52,892 nt of DNA from Gemmatimonadota bacterium (GCA_947462095.1 CANHNQ010000008.1:1-52892), one strand, 5' to 3'. Shown: positions 26,478 through 35,782, counted from the first letter of the stretch. Translations and numbers: made by a program. The notes: generated by a model from the letters alone, not told the origin.

Positions 26478-27596
26478 ATGGCTATCCTCATTCCTTCCGA
26501 GTCCCGCATGGCTACGCTGATCGCCCCCGACACCGCTGCGGCCAGCACGCGCGCCTTTCCTGCTCAGGCCAGTCGCCCGTGGGGACGACCGCGTCGCGCG
26601 CGTCATGACATCGGTCACCATGAGCTGACCGGTCAGTACCGTATCGATCTGCGCGACCAGGCCCCCGACCTGTTCGACGACGTGAGTGCGATGGATTGGT
26701 CCACGCTCACGTGGCGTGATGTGGGCCGGCCGTATCGGACCGAGAAGTGGTCGAGCGCGCGGCGGCGCTACGAGCAGGACCATCAGCGGCCGCTGCCGAT
26801 TGCCGACGGCTGGCGCCTGTTCAACACCGCGTTCCATCAGTTTTTCCTGACCGACGTGCCCGAGGCGCAAAGCCAAGCCAAGGCGCAGTTCGGTGACGCG
26901 CTGTCGCGGCTGGATCTGCATGAGGCCACGGAGGCCCTGCAGGACATCGCCTATCTGGCGGTGTGGAACAAAATCATGCGCGTCGAAGACGCCGTGTGGG
27001 ATCCGCGCGGCAAGCGTGCGCTGTTCGCCGGACTCAACGTGAAGAAGCCGCGCATTCTCTTTCTGGGGGCCGCCGACGGCTACGAGGCGATGCAGCTGGC
27101 GGCGATGTATCCAGGCGGCGAGATCGTGTTGGTGGACTACGATGCGTTCTGCGCCACCGACCGCTTCGGCAAGTTCCCGCTCGACTATCCGTTCCTCGGT
27201 GTCGATCCGACCACGGGACATCAGCGCGTGTGGTACCGCGACGAGATGCCGATTCACTTCGAGGTCGCCGACATTCGCGACCTGAAGTACGGCAGGGAAT
27301 TCGACGTCGTGGTCTCGATCGGGCTGCTGGAGCATTTTCCCGACGCGCACAAGGCGGAGTGCCTCGAGATGCACCGGCGCTTTCTGAAGCCGGGCGGCAC
27401 CGTGGTGATGACCACGCCGCGCAATCAGTTCAAGTCGCGCGTGTTCTACAACCTGATGGCCGACTGGATGAATCACGGCTACCGCGAACTGATGGATGTG
27501 CGGCAGATGGGGTTGTACTGCCATGAAAACGGTTTCGCCATTCAGCGGGCCGGGGTGATCAAGGCGCACAACGGGTTGGTGATGACGCTGCGGTAA
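26478..27596 (+). CDS. Class I SAM-dependent methyltransferase
   Basis: A 372-residue protein. The first 180 residues are a mostly helical, Arg/Asp-rich region with no recognised domain. The methyltransferase core follows: ILFLGAADGYEAMQLA (motif I, with Ala replacing one Gly), IVLVDYD with the acidic ribose ligand, and FDVVVSIGLLEHFPDAHKAECLEMHRRFLKPGGTVVMTTP. It resembles enzymes that methylate small molecules or lipids, but no neighbour names the substrate. ATG at 26478 was chosen as the first plausible start outside the divergent amidase; ATG at 26508 is an alternative and neither has a good Shine-Dalgarno. Confidence 0.8.
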   Translation: MAILIPSESRMATLIAPDTAAASTRAFPAQASRPWGRPRRARHDIGHHELTGQYRIDLRDQAPDLFDDVSAMDWSTLTWRDVGRPYRTEKWSSARRRYEQDHQRPLPIADGWRLFNTAFHQFFLTDVPEAQSQAKAQFGDALSRLDLHEATEALQDIAYLAVWNKIMRVEDAVWDPRGKRALFAGLNVKKPRILFLGAADGYEAMQLAAMYPGGEIVLVDYDAFCATDRFGKFPLDYPFLGVDPTTGHQRVWYRDEMPIHFEVADIRDLKYGREFDVVVSIGLLEHFPDAHKAECLEMHRRFLKPGGTVVMTTPRNQFKSRVFYNLMADWMNHGYRELMDVRQMGLYCHENGFAIQRAGVIKAHNGLVMTLR

Positions 27597-27604
27597 CGCA
27601 GTTC

Positions 27605-27643
27605 GCTGGTGCAGGTTGCTGGTGCAGGTTGCTGGTGCAGGTT
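27605..27643. repeat. 13-bp tandem repeat, three copies
   Basis: GCTGGTGCAGGTT occurs three times head to tail (27605, 27618, 27631), with a degenerate fourth copy at 27644. It lies directly after the methyltransferase stop, in the 5' region of the S9 peptidase gene, and creates a spurious in-frame extension of that gene. Confidence 0.95.
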
Positions 27644-27685
27644 GCTCAGGCAGGTCGGATTTCCACTTCGAACATCGGGACACGT

Positions 27686-30130
27686 GTGAACCTCCTTTCT
27701 CGCTCGCCGCGCTTCCTCGCGGTCTTCGTGGCGCTGGCTCCGGCCTTCGTGCCGGCCGTGGCGCAGGCGCAGTACCGGCAGCCGCCGCAGCCGATTGCAC
27801 AGATTCTCGACCAGCCCGCGACGCCGCTGGTGCAGATGAGTCCCGACCGTCAGCGGCTGTTGCTGCTGGAACGTCCGGCGCTGCCCCCCATCAGTGAAGT
27901 CGCGGCGTTCGAGTATCGTCTGGCCGGTTTACGCTTTGATCCCAAGACCAGCGGACCGACGCGTGGTCAGAGCTACACCGGGCTCTCGCTGCAAGCGGTG
28001 AGCGGTGGTGCGGCCCGCAAGATTGAGGCGTCGATTCCGGCCGGTGGCAGCATCGAGAACGTGTCGTGGTCGGCCGACGGTCAGAAGATCGCCTTCACCG
28101 TGACCAGCGATGACGCGATCACGTTGTGGATCGCCGACGTGGCGACGGCACAGGCGAAGCCGCTCACGTCGCAGCGCCTCACGGCGATTCTGGGCAATCC
28201 CTGCTCGTGGGTGTCCACCGTGTCGCTGGCCTGCACGTTTGTGCCGGCGTCGCGCGGTGCGGCTCCGGCCATGACGACCACGCCGGAAGGACCGATCGTG
28301 CAGGAAGCGCTCACCGGTCGCAGTGACCGCGCCGCCACGTATCAGGATCTGCTCAAGAGCCCGTTCGACGAAGCGATCTTCGAGCACTACGGCACGAGTC
28401 AGCTCGCGCTCGTGTCGCTCGACGGCACGGTGAAGACGCTCGGTGCACCCGGCATGCGCACCGATGTCAGCGCCTCGCCCGATGGCCGCTACCTGCTGGT
28501 GAGCACGTTGTCGCGTCCGTTCTCGTACACGGTCCCGCTGAACTACTTCCCCACGCGCACCGAAGTGTGGTCGATGGATGGCGCGGTCGTGAAGTCGATC
28601 GTGAGCCGTCCGCTCATCGAGCGCGTGCCATGGGGCGGCAACGGCGCGCTGGCCGGTATCCGCAACGTGCAGTGGCGTCGCGATGTCGATGCCACGCTGG
28701 CGTGGGTGGAAGCGCTCGACGGTGGTGATAGCGACTCGAAGGCCGACAAGCGTGATCGCATTGCGCTGCTCGAGGCGCCGTTCACCGGTACGCCGAAGAC
28801 GCTGCTGGAAACGGCGTGGCGCGCTGGCACCATTACCTGGGGCACCGCAGGACTGGCCATCGCCCGTGAGAATGAAGGCAAGACCCGCAAGACGCGCAGC
28901 TGGATCATCGATCCGTCGGGCGCCAAGGCACCGCGGCTGTTGTGGGAGCGCTCGAGTGAAGATCGCTACGCCGATCCCGGCGATTTCCTCACCGCGCGTG
29001 ATGCGCGCGGCCAGACGGTGCTCCTGACGACGCCCGACAAGAAGGTCGCCTTCCTGAGCGGGCTTGGTGCCGGACCGGAAGGCGATCGACCGTTCGTGGA
29101 TCGCTTCGACGTGGCCACCGCCCGCAAGACGCGGGTGTTTCAGAGTGCGGCGCCCTACTACGAGCAGCCGATCGGCATGCTCGACGCCAATGGCACCGTG
29201 GCGCTCACGCGCCGCGAGTCGAAGGCCGATGCGCCCAACTATTTCGTGCGCGATCTCGGGCGTAAGACCGCGCCGCGTGCGCTCACGCAGTTTACCGATC
29301 CGGCGCCGGTGTTCGCCGGTGTCACGAGCCAGCTGATCACGTACACGCGCCCCGATGGCGTGAAGCTGTCGGCCACGATCTATCTGCCGGCCGGCTACGA
29401 CAAGGCGAAGGACGGTCCGCTGCCGTTCTTCCTGTGGGCGTATCCGCTCGAGTTCCGCTCGCGTGAAGCCGCGTCGCAGGTGGTCGGCTCGCCGTACCGG
29501 TTCGTGCGGCCGAGCGGCGCCTCACACCTGTTCATGCTCACGCAGGGCTATGGTGTGATGGACAACCCGACCATGCCGATCGTCGGCGTGGACGGCAAGG
29601 AACCGAACGACAGCTACGTGGAGCAGCTCACGGCCAGCGCCAAGGCGGCGGTGGATACCATCGTGGCGATGGGTGTGGCCGACCGCGATCGGATCGGCGT
29701 GGGCGGACACTCGTACGGCGCGTTCATGACGGCCAACCTGCTGGCGCACACCCGCCTGTTCCGCGCCGGCGTGGCGGAAAGCGGCGCCTATAACCGCACC
29801 CTCACCCCGTTCGGCTTCCAGGGCGAAGAGCGCACCTACTGGGATGCGCCCGAACTCTACGGCGCGATGTCGCCGTTCACGTACGCCAACAAGATCAAGG
29901 ATCCGATCCTGCTGGTGCACGGCATGGCGGACAACAATACCGGCACGTATCCGATTCAGAGCGAGCGGATGTATCAGGCGCTCAAGGGGAACGGGGCCAC
30001 CACGCGCTATGTGCAGCTCCCCGGTGAGGCGCATGGCTACCGCGCGCGGGAAAGCGTCGGTCAGGCGCTGGCCGAGATGACGGCCTGGCTCGATCAGTAC
30101 GTGAAGCCGAAGAAGCGCACCACGATGTGA
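27686..30130 (+). CDS. Secreted S9 prolyl-oligopeptidase-family peptidase
   Basis: An 814-residue exported serine peptidase, closest in layout to the glutamyl-endopeptidase/acylaminoacyl-peptidase branch. A signal peptide (basic start, LAVFVALAPAFVPAVAQA) ends at AQA near residue 28. The N-terminal two thirds form a WD/propeller-like region with repeated VSWSADGQKIAF-type blades. The C-terminal alpha/beta hydrolase has the catalytic triad S676 in VGGHSYGAFMTAN, D749 in HGMADNNTG and H783 in LPGEAHGYRAR. The GTG start was chosen because it begins the signal peptide; a longer frame upstream is made of the 13-bp repeats. The stop overlaps the SnoaL-like gene as GTGA. It probably digests peptides in the periplasm. 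Confidence 0.93.
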   Translation: MNLLSRSPRFLAVFVALAPAFVPAVAQAQYRQPPQPIAQILDQPATPLVQMSPDRQRLLLLERPALPPISEVAAFEYRLAGLRFDPKTSGPTRGQSYTGLSLQAVSGGAARKIEASIPAGGSIENVSWSADGQKIAFTVTSDDAITLWIADVATAQAKPLTSQRLTAILGNPCSWVSTVSLACTFVPASRGAAPAMTTTPEGPIVQEALTGRSDRAATYQDLLKSPFDEAIFEHYGTSQLALVSLDGTVKTLGAPGMRTDVSASPDGRYLLVSTLSRPFSYTVPLNYFPTRTEVWSMDGAVVKSIVSRPLIERVPWGGNGALAGIRNVQWRRDVDATLAWVEALDGGDSDSKADKRDRIALLEAPFTGTPKTLLETAWRAGTITWGTAGLAIARENEGKTRKTRSWIIDPSGAKAPRLLWERSSEDRYADPGDFLTARDARGQTVLLTTPDKKVAFLSGLGAGPEGDRPFVDRFDVATARKTRVFQSAAPYYEQPIGMLDANGTVALTRRESKADAPNYFVRDLGRKTAPRALTQFTDPAPVFAGVTSQLITYTRPDGVKLSATIYLPAGYDKAKDGPLPFFLWAYPLEFRSREAASQVVGSPYRFVRPSGASHLFMLTQGYGVMDNPTMPIVGVDGKEPNDSYVEQLTASAKAAVDTIVAMGVADRDRIGVGGHSYGAFMTANLLAHTRLFRAGVAESGAYNRTLTPFGFQGEERTYWDAPELYGAMSPFTYANKIKDPILLVHGMADNNTGTYPIQSERMYQALKGNGATTRYVQLPGEAHGYRARESVGQALAEMTAWLDQYVKPKKRTTM

Positions 30131-30519
30131 GCGACGCCGTGACGATGGGAAGCGATCAGATTCGTGCGCTGCGCGCGCAGTCCAATCAGGCGATTGCGGC
30201 GCACGACGCCGACCGCACGGTGTCGTTCATGGCACCGGATATCGTGGTCGGCGTGGCCGGTGGACCGACACTCACCGGCCGCGACGCATCACGCGTCGCG
30301 TTCGCCGAACAATTTGCCGATCGTGCGTTCGTGACGTACGTGCGCACGATCGAGCAGGTCACCCTCGTGGATCCGATGCGCGCCACCGAGCGCGGACGCT
30401 GGGTTGGTCGGTGGCGCCTGAAAGCGGGGCTACACGAACAGGGCGGGAGTTACGTGGCCGAGTGGCGCTTCAGCGAAATGGGGTGGCTGATCCACTCGGA
30501 GACGTTCATCGAGGCGTAA
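30127..30519 (+). CDS. SnoaL-like/DUF4440 (NTF2-fold) protein
   Basis: A 130-residue cone-fold protein. The pattern SNQAIAAHDADRTVSFMAPDIVVGVAGGPTLTGRDASRVAF and the closing YVAEWRFSEMGWLIHSETFIEA is typical of the SnoaL/DUF4440 group, which includes small isomerases, hydrolases and binding proteins. No signal peptide. GTG overlaps the S9 peptidase TGA by four bases, so it is translationally coupled to that gene although the two act in different compartments. Function unknown. Confidence 0.8.
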   Translation: MSDAVTMGSDQIRALRAQSNQAIAAHDADRTVSFMAPDIVVGVAGGPTLTGRDASRVAFAEQFADRAFVTYVRTIEQVTLVDPMRATERGRWVGRWRLKAGLHEQGGSYVAEWRFSEMGWLIHSETFIEA

Positions 30520-30535
30520 GAGAGCGCGTAGCGAC

Positions 30536-31903
30536 TTACTGCTTCATCGCCGGTTTGGCGGTCGCGATGCCGCCGCTCTTGAGATAATCCACGGCGAGAT
30601 TGGCCATGGCGCGCACGCCGGTCGGCAGCGCGGCTTCGTCGGCGAAGAACAGCGGCGAGTGATTGGCCGCTTGCGACTTCTGGTCCATTCCCTTGGGGGC
30701 GACGCCGAGGAAGTAAAAGAGTCCGGGGATTTCCTTGGTGAAGGCGGGGAAGTCCTCGGAGCCGGTGACCGGATTGACGATCTTGAATCCGCCGTCGCCC
30801 GCCGTGCGCTGCAGCGTGGGCGTCATCTTCTCCAGCAGTGACGCATCGTTCTGCGTGATGAGCCCGCCGATGGACACGTTCACGCGTGCCGTCGCGCCGC
30901 CCGACGTTGCGATGTCTTCCACCGTGCGCTTCACGCGCAGGTGAATGTCTTTCCGCATCTCGGGATCGAAGGTGCGGATCGTGCCGATCATGACCACGCT
31001 GTCGGGAATGATGTTGCCGCGATTGCCGCCCTGAATCATGCCGATGGTGATGACGGCCGGGGCCGACGTGACATCGATCTGCCGGCTGGCCACCGTCTGC
31101 AGCCCCATCACGATCTGCGCGGCGATCACAATCGGGTCCACGCCCGACCACGGCGCGGAGCCGTGCGTCTGCCGTCCCTTCACCACGATGTCGATCTGAT
31201 CGGCGGCCGCCATGAAGCCACCGGCGCGCGTGCTGAGTGACCCCAGTGCCGACGGCCACACGTGCAGGCCGAAAATCGCGGACGGGCGCGGGTTCTCGAG
31301 CGCACCGTCCTTCACCATCGACTCCGCGCCACCCAGCCCTTCTTCGGCCGGCTGAAAGATGAACTTCACCGTGCCGGGGATGCGCTCCTTCATGCCGGCG
31401 AGCAGTTCGGCGGTGCCCATCATGATCGCGACGTGATTGTCGTGACCGCAGGCATGCATCACGCCCACTTCCTGGCCGTTGTACATCGTGCGGACGGTGC
31501 TCTTGAAGGGCAGGTCCACTAGCTCGGTCACGGGGAGCGCGTCCATGTCGGCGCGCAACGCGACCACCGGCCCCGGCTTCCCGCCGCGCAGAATGCCGAT
31601 CACGCCGGTCTTGCCCACGTTTGCCTGCACCTCGAAGCCGAGCGCGCGCAGATGCTTCTCCACGAGCGCGGCCGTGCGCACTTCCTGATTCGACAGCTCG
31701 GGGTGCTCGTGAATATCGCGACGCCACGCGACGACTTTGGGCATCACGGCCATCAGACGTGTTTCGATCTCGGCCGACAACGGATCCGTGCCCTTCCCCT
31801 GCGCGCGGGCCTGGGTGGCGACGGTCGACATCGCGAACGCCGACATGGCGACCGCCGCGGCGACGAGTGACCGGGAGTGTGTACGGAGGCGCATGGCGTT
31901 CAT
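30536..31903 (-). CDS. Secreted M20D amidohydrolase (hippurate/N-acyl-amino-acid hydrolase-like)
   Basis: A 455-residue zinc-dependent amidohydrolase. A signal peptide is visible, with a hydrophobic stretch ending at ARAQG near residue 35. Metal ligands of the M20D group are present: the HACGHDNH cluster, the QPAEEGLGG glutamates, the His in IFGLHVWP and the late His in ANHSPLFFADEAAL; VALRADMDALPV is the usual preceding motif. Relatives cleave N-acyl or indole-acetyl amino acids. It lies 17 bases downstream of the AKR-RidA gene and may end the same operon. ATG at 31894 is an alternative start. Confidence 0.92.
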   Translation of the reverse strand: MNAMRLRTHSRSLVAAAVAMSAFAMSTVATQARAQGKGTDPLSAEIETRLMAVMPKVVAWRRDIHEHPELSNQEVRTAALVEKHLRALGFEVQANVGKTGVIGILRGGKPGPVVALRADMDALPVTELVDLPFKSTVRTMYNGQEVGVMHACGHDNHVAIMMGTAELLAGMKERIPGTVKFIFQPAEEGLGGAESMVKDGALENPRPSAIFGLHVWPSALGSLSTRAGGFMAAADQIDIVVKGRQTHGSAPWSGVDPIVIAAQIVMGLQTVASRQIDVTSAPAVITIGMIQGGNRGNIIPDSVVMIGTIRTFDPEMRKDIHLRVKRTVEDIATSGGATARVNVSIGGLITQNDASLLEKMTPTLQRTAGDGGFKIVNPVTGSEDFPAFTKEIPGLFYFLGVAPKGMDQKSQAANHSPLFFADEAALPTGVRAMANLAVDYLKSGGIATAKPAMKQ

Positions 31904-31920
31904 CTCGGAGTGAAGGATGA

Positions 31921-33381
31921 TCAGGATGCGGAGACGATCGCGTCCGCTTCGATTTCGACCAGGTACTCGTCGCCCACGAGCCGCGCCTCCACCAGCGTGT
32001 TCGCCGGCAGGATGTGCCCGAAGCGCTCGCCGTGGGCGCGGGCGACCGGTTCCCAGTGCGCGACATTCGACACGAACACGCGGGTGCGGACCACGTCTTC
32101 CAGTGTACCGCCCAGCGACTGAATGGCGCCGGCGATCTTGTCGATGGCGAAGTGCGCCTGCGCCGCCGCGTCGGTGCCGCCGATGAGGCGATCACCGTGG
32201 GTGGCGGTGGTACCGGAGACGCTGATGGACTGCCCTTTGCGCACGGCGCGGCTGTATCCGGCCATCGGCTCCCACACGGTGCCGCTGAGTGCGAGTGTGC
32301 GTCCATTCACGCCGGGGCGTGTGGCGAACGGCGCCGGAAACTGCGACACATGGTGGCTGAGGTCACCGCTGGCCGTGAGATACGGTGCATGACGGTACTC
32401 GTCGCCACAGTCACCGGGGATCGCCGTCAGCGCCGACTGCGCCTCGGCAATCGCGCGGTGATCATCCTGATCGAGCGTGAAGGTGAACAGCCGTGCCGTA
32501 TCGGCCACATGCGCCGACTGTCCCAGACGCGCACCGATGATCACGCCGGCCACGCCGGGCTGATCGAGCACCCATCGACTCGCGACGGCCGCCATCGACA
32601 CGCCGTGCTTCGTGGCCACGGCATGCACGGCGCGCAGCAATCCCTGAAACGGTGCCCAGCCACCGGCGGCGCGAATGAACCGGCCGTATTTCATCTGCGA
32701 CCAGGTGCTGAGCGAATCCCAGTCGGGTTCCGCGGCCCCGAGCCACCGCTCGCTGAGAAATCCGCCCAGCAGCGTGCCGTAGCAGAGCAGTCCGACGCCA
32801 TGCGCCAACGCGTACGGTGCGAGCTTGCTGGTGAAGCGCGTGTCGAGCAGTGAACCACTCACCTGATTGCTCGCAATGCGAATGCCGCTGGCCACGGCCA
32901 CGCGCAGATGCGCGGTATCGACATTCGTGAGACCGATCGCGCCGATGCGGCCGGCATCGCGTTCCGCTTCCAGATACCACAAGGCATCCAGCCAGCGCGG
33001 GTCGGAGAAGGTCCAGGCGTGAAACTGGAGCACATCGAGGCGGTCGGTGCGCAGTCGCGCGCAGGCGCGGTCGATCGCCGTACGCACGTCGCCTGCGCTC
33101 ACGGGGCCGGGCTCCGGCACCCACTTGGTGAGGCACTGCACCGGTGCATCGGGGCGGACGTGCTGACGGAAGACCCCCGCCACCTCTTCGGCCGACCCGT
33201 AGTGGTCGGCCATGTCGAACGTGGTGAAGCCATGCTCCACGTACTCGGCCATCGCGTGCGCGGCCGCGTCGCGGTCGAACACGCGGCCATCGCGTTCCAT
33301 GTCGGCCAACTGCCACAAGCCGGTCAGGACGCGGGAGATCTCAAGACCGGGAGCGAGCGGGTAGCGGGGAATCGTGGTCAT
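31921..33381 (-). CDS. Aldo/keto reductase fused to a RidA-family domain
   Basis: A 486-residue two-domain protein. Residues 1-315 are an aldo/keto reductase with the complete tetrad D56, Y61 (FDMADHYGSAEE), K86 (CLTKWVP) and H121 (LQFHAW), and VIIGARL in the cofactor region. Residues about 355-486 are a RidA/YjgF domain: GQSISVSGTT, AQAHFAIDKIAGAIQSLGG, TRVFVSN and VEARLVGDEYLVEIEADAI. The arginine that RidA uses to deaminate imines (PARS in E. coli) is N461 here (PANT), as in the non-deaminating Rid subfamilies. No frameshift separates the halves; both look intact. The fused enzyme is cytoplasmic. The gene abuts the stop of an APC permease gene, suggesting that an imported amino acid or amine derivative is reduced. 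Confidence 0.93.
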   Translation of the reverse strand: MTTIPRYPLAPGLEISRVLTGLWQLADMERDGRVFDRDAAAHAMAEYVEHGFTTFDMADHYGSAEEVAGVFRQHVRPDAPVQCLTKWVPEPGPVSAGDVRTAIDRACARLRTDRLDVLQFHAWTFSDPRWLDALWYLEAERDAGRIGAIGLTNVDTAHLRVAVASGIRIASNQVSGSLLDTRFTSKLAPYALAHGVGLLCYGTLLGGFLSERWLGAAEPDWDSLSTWSQMKYGRFIRAAGGWAPFQGLLRAVHAVATKHGVSMAAVASRWVLDQPGVAGVIIGARLGQSAHVADTARLFTFTLDQDDHRAIAEAQSALTAIPGDCGDEYRHAPYLTASGDLSHHVSQFPAPFATRPGVNGRTLALSGTVWEPMAGYSRAVRKGQSISVSGTTATHGDRLIGGTDAAAQAHFAIDKIAGAIQSLGGTLEDVVRTRVFVSNVAHWEPVARAHGERFGHILPANTLVEARLVGDEYLVEIEADAIVSAS

Positions 33382-34869
33382 CTATTCGGGAGGCAGTACG
33401 GAGGTGATCGCGTGCAGGTCGCCACCGCGGCGGGCGAGGGCGCGCGTTTCGCGCCAGTAGATCGCGCTGCCGATCACCATCACGATGACCCACACCGGCG
33501 TGGATCGTGCATACCACACGGCCACATCGGTGTGCAGATCGCGCCAGGTGTGCACCACGAGCAGGATGGAGAGCAGCACGACGGCTGTACCAGCCACGGC
33601 CACCTGAAGCGTGCGCGACGGGAGCACCCGCATGTCCCGCGCGAGTGACGGATTGCGCGCGGGCAGTCGCAGGACCGAGAGGGCCATGATGATGAAATTC
33701 ACCAGCATGGCCGTGACCAGAATGTCCACACCCAGAAAGAAATCGCCGGCGAAGTGGCCGCCGAAGATGCCGATCGTGGCCAGCACCGCCGACACGAACA
33801 GTGCGACATGCGGTGTGCCGTAGCGGGTGTGCACCGCGGCGAGTCCCTGCGGGAACACGCCATCTTCGGCCCACGCAAAGCAGAGGCGCGACACGCCGAG
33901 GAGCATGCCGGGCAGGTCGTTGATGAGGGAGACGGCAGCGCCCGACACCATGATGATGGCAACGACCGGCGATGCGAGTGGCGAGAGCAATCCGGGTGCC
34001 GTGACATCGCGCACGCGGCTCTCGGCTGCGACATGCCACCACGGGACCGTGTGGTACACGGCGGCAGTGAACAGGAAGTAGAATGCGCCGACGATCGCGA
34101 TGGTGAGACCGATCGCGAGCGGAATGGAGCGGGACGGATTCTTCGCTTCACCACCGGCTTGCGCGATGGCGTCGAAGCCGATGAAGCTCGAGAACAGAAT
34201 CGCCGCGGCCGGCGGCACGACCAGCCAGAACGACGTCGGCGCCGGTTCTGGCGGCAACGCATGCTGCTGTGATGCCAGCCACGTCATGTATTCGGCCGAC
34301 GAATGCGAGAAGCCGGTGACGATCACCAGGCCTCCGCACACGAACATCACCAGCATGAGCGGGATGAGCGTGTTCGCGACGGCGCGGACACCGCGCAGGT
34401 TCACGAAGACGAACGTCCACAGGAACGCGAGGGCGAGGGCGAGTCGGAGCGGGCGCTGGTCGAGCGCGGTCGCGACCGACGTCCACTGCGCCGCGGCCGC
34501 GATATCGCGCAGAAACGGCGGAATGACGTACGACACCACGCCGATGGCGATGCACAGGCCGAACCACTGCGAGAAGCTGGCAAGAAAGCCCGCGTAGGGG
34601 CCGATGGCGCGGCTGGCGTACACGTACGATCCGCCGGCGCGCGGCATGGCGCTGCCGAGCATCGCGTAGCAAAGGGCGGCCAGAACCGCGGGGACCGCCG
34701 CGAGGGCGTAGGCCACGAGCACCCAGTCACCGACACCGGGCACGGTGCGCTGCAACGCGAAGGGGACGATGTTGATGCCGGCGCCCACCATCGAACAGAT
34801 GCCCGTGGAGGCGAGGGCGACCACGCCGAGTTCCCGGCGAAGTCCGGTCGGTCGCGACGGCGTCGTCAC
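33382..34869 (-). CDS. APC-superfamily amino acid permease
   Basis: A 495-residue inner-membrane transporter with about twelve to thirteen helices. Family hallmarks are VALASTGICSMVGAGI in the first helix (unwound GxG region), YAMLGSAMPRAGGSYVYASRAIGP, ILFSSFIGFDAIAQAGGEAKNPSRSIPLAI in helix 6-7 and the LGVSRLCFAWAEDGVFP loop. It should import an amino acid or amine with a proton or by exchange. The stop touches the AKR-RidA start without spacing, and its ATG overlaps the upstream methyltransferase stop by four bases, so all three are one operon. Confidence 0.92.
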   Translation of the reverse strand: MTTPSRPTGLRRELGVVALASTGICSMVGAGINIVPFALQRTVPGVGDWVLVAYALAAVPAVLAALCYAMLGSAMPRAGGSYVYASRAIGPYAGFLASFSQWFGLCIAIGVVSYVIPPFLRDIAAAAQWTSVATALDQRPLRLALALAFLWTFVFVNLRGVRAVANTLIPLMLVMFVCGGLVIVTGFSHSSAEYMTWLASQQHALPPEPAPTSFWLVVPPAAAILFSSFIGFDAIAQAGGEAKNPSRSIPLAIGLTIAIVGAFYFLFTAAVYHTVPWWHVAAESRVRDVTAPGLLSPLASPVVAIIMVSGAAVSLINDLPGMLLGVSRLCFAWAEDGVFPQGLAAVHTRYGTPHVALFVSAVLATIGIFGGHFAGDFFLGVDILVTAMLVNFIIMALSVLRLPARNPSLARDMRVLPSRTLQVAVAGTAVVLLSILLVVHTWRDLHTDVAVWYARSTPVWVIVMVIGSAIYWRETRALARRGGDLHAITSVLPPE

Positions 34870-35438
34870 TGCGGGGTCGTCACTTCACGACCGCCACGGA
34901 AGGCGCGTACGCCGCGTTCGGTATCGTTGAGAAGCAGCAAGGCGTCCGGTCGTCCGTATTGTCGCATGAGGTCGTGCATCAAAGGGGCGTCGTCATCCCA
35001 GGGATAGCCGAACACCACGTCAAAATCATCGAGGGAGCGGCCCAGCTGCAGGTAGCCCGATGGGCCATCCCCGATGGTGTCGGATTCGCCGTCGCCACCG
35101 AGCCGCTTGTAGCCGGTGGGAAGAAAGCTACCCGTGACAAACTGCGCCCGTGAGTCGAAGCGCATGGCGAGGGCGCGGGCCGTCGTCACCAGCGCGGCAT
35201 CGAGTTCGATGCCGTAGGCCTCGAAGCCCATCATGTCGGCCATGATGGCGATCACGCCGGACGCCGACCCCCACTCGAGGAAGCGGGCACCGGGGGTGCG
35301 GTGGGTCAGCAGGGCGGACCGCACCGCGTCGTAATCCGCGGCAACGAACGAGTGGAAGTCGCGGTCGCGCACGGTGCGCTCGAATCGCTCCCAAATGCTC
35401 CACCCCTCGGCGCACAGGGCGTCGAGCCGCGCCTGCAT
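34866..35438 (-). CDS. Class I methyltransferase-like protein
   Basis: A 190-residue cytoplasmic protein with a SAM-binding Rossmann motif, FLEWGSASGVIAIMADMMGFEAYGIELD, followed by TTARALAMRF; the usual second Gly positions are replaced by Ala/Ser. FDVVFGYPWDDDAPLMHDLM marks the motif IV region. ATG at 35438 is the first ATG after the upstream gene; GTG at 35441 is as good. The last four bases overlap the permease ATG. Its product might modify a small molecule handled by the same operon, but that is only context. Confidence 0.7.
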   Translation of the reverse strand: MQARLDALCAEGWSIWERFERTVRDRDFHSFVAADYDAVRSALLTHRTPGARFLEWGSASGVIAIMADMMGFEAYGIELDAALVTTARALAMRFDSRAQFVTGSFLPTGYKRLGGDGESDTIGDGPSGYLQLGRSLDDFDVVFGYPWDDDAPLMHDLMRQYGRPDALLLLNDTERGVRAFRGGREVTTPQ

Positions 35439-35473
35439 CACGGTCTCGTTGGCAGCGTTCAGAGCGCGCCCTG

Positions 35474-35698
35474 CTAGTCCAGCGACTCGCGCGCTGCGCC
35501 GCTCACTGCGTGGGTGCGAACGGTCTTCATGATCCGGGCCATGTCGGCCTCGTAGCGGTCGCGCTCTTCCGGGGTCCACAGATCGACATTGGCGGCCGCA
35601 CGGATGGTCGCGAGCATCTCATCCACCAATTCGCGCAACCGCGGATTGTGGCGTCGTTCCGGTACATCCCGATGGGAACTCGTCTCGGCGTTACTCAT
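35474..35698 (-). CDS. Small hypothetical protein
   Basis: A 74-residue hydrophilic, charged protein, predicted mostly helical (LRELVDEMLATIRAAANVDLW, ERDRYEADMARIMKTVR). No domain is recognised. It ends 36 bases before the methyltransferase and has the same strand, so it may lead that operon. The reading frame has normal codon use for the region, but no Shine-Dalgarno is obvious, so the call is moderate. Confidence 0.5.
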   Translation of the reverse strand: MSNAETSSHRDVPERRHNPRLRELVDEMLATIRAAANVDLWTPEERDRYEADMARIMKTVRTHAVSGAARESLD

Positions 35699-35782
35699 GT
35701 GGGTAATGTTGCGCCGAGCGTGCGCTGCCGGAAGTCGTGCGGGAAAGCCCGCGCGACTTCCGTTCGAGGTCGCCGGCAGCGG

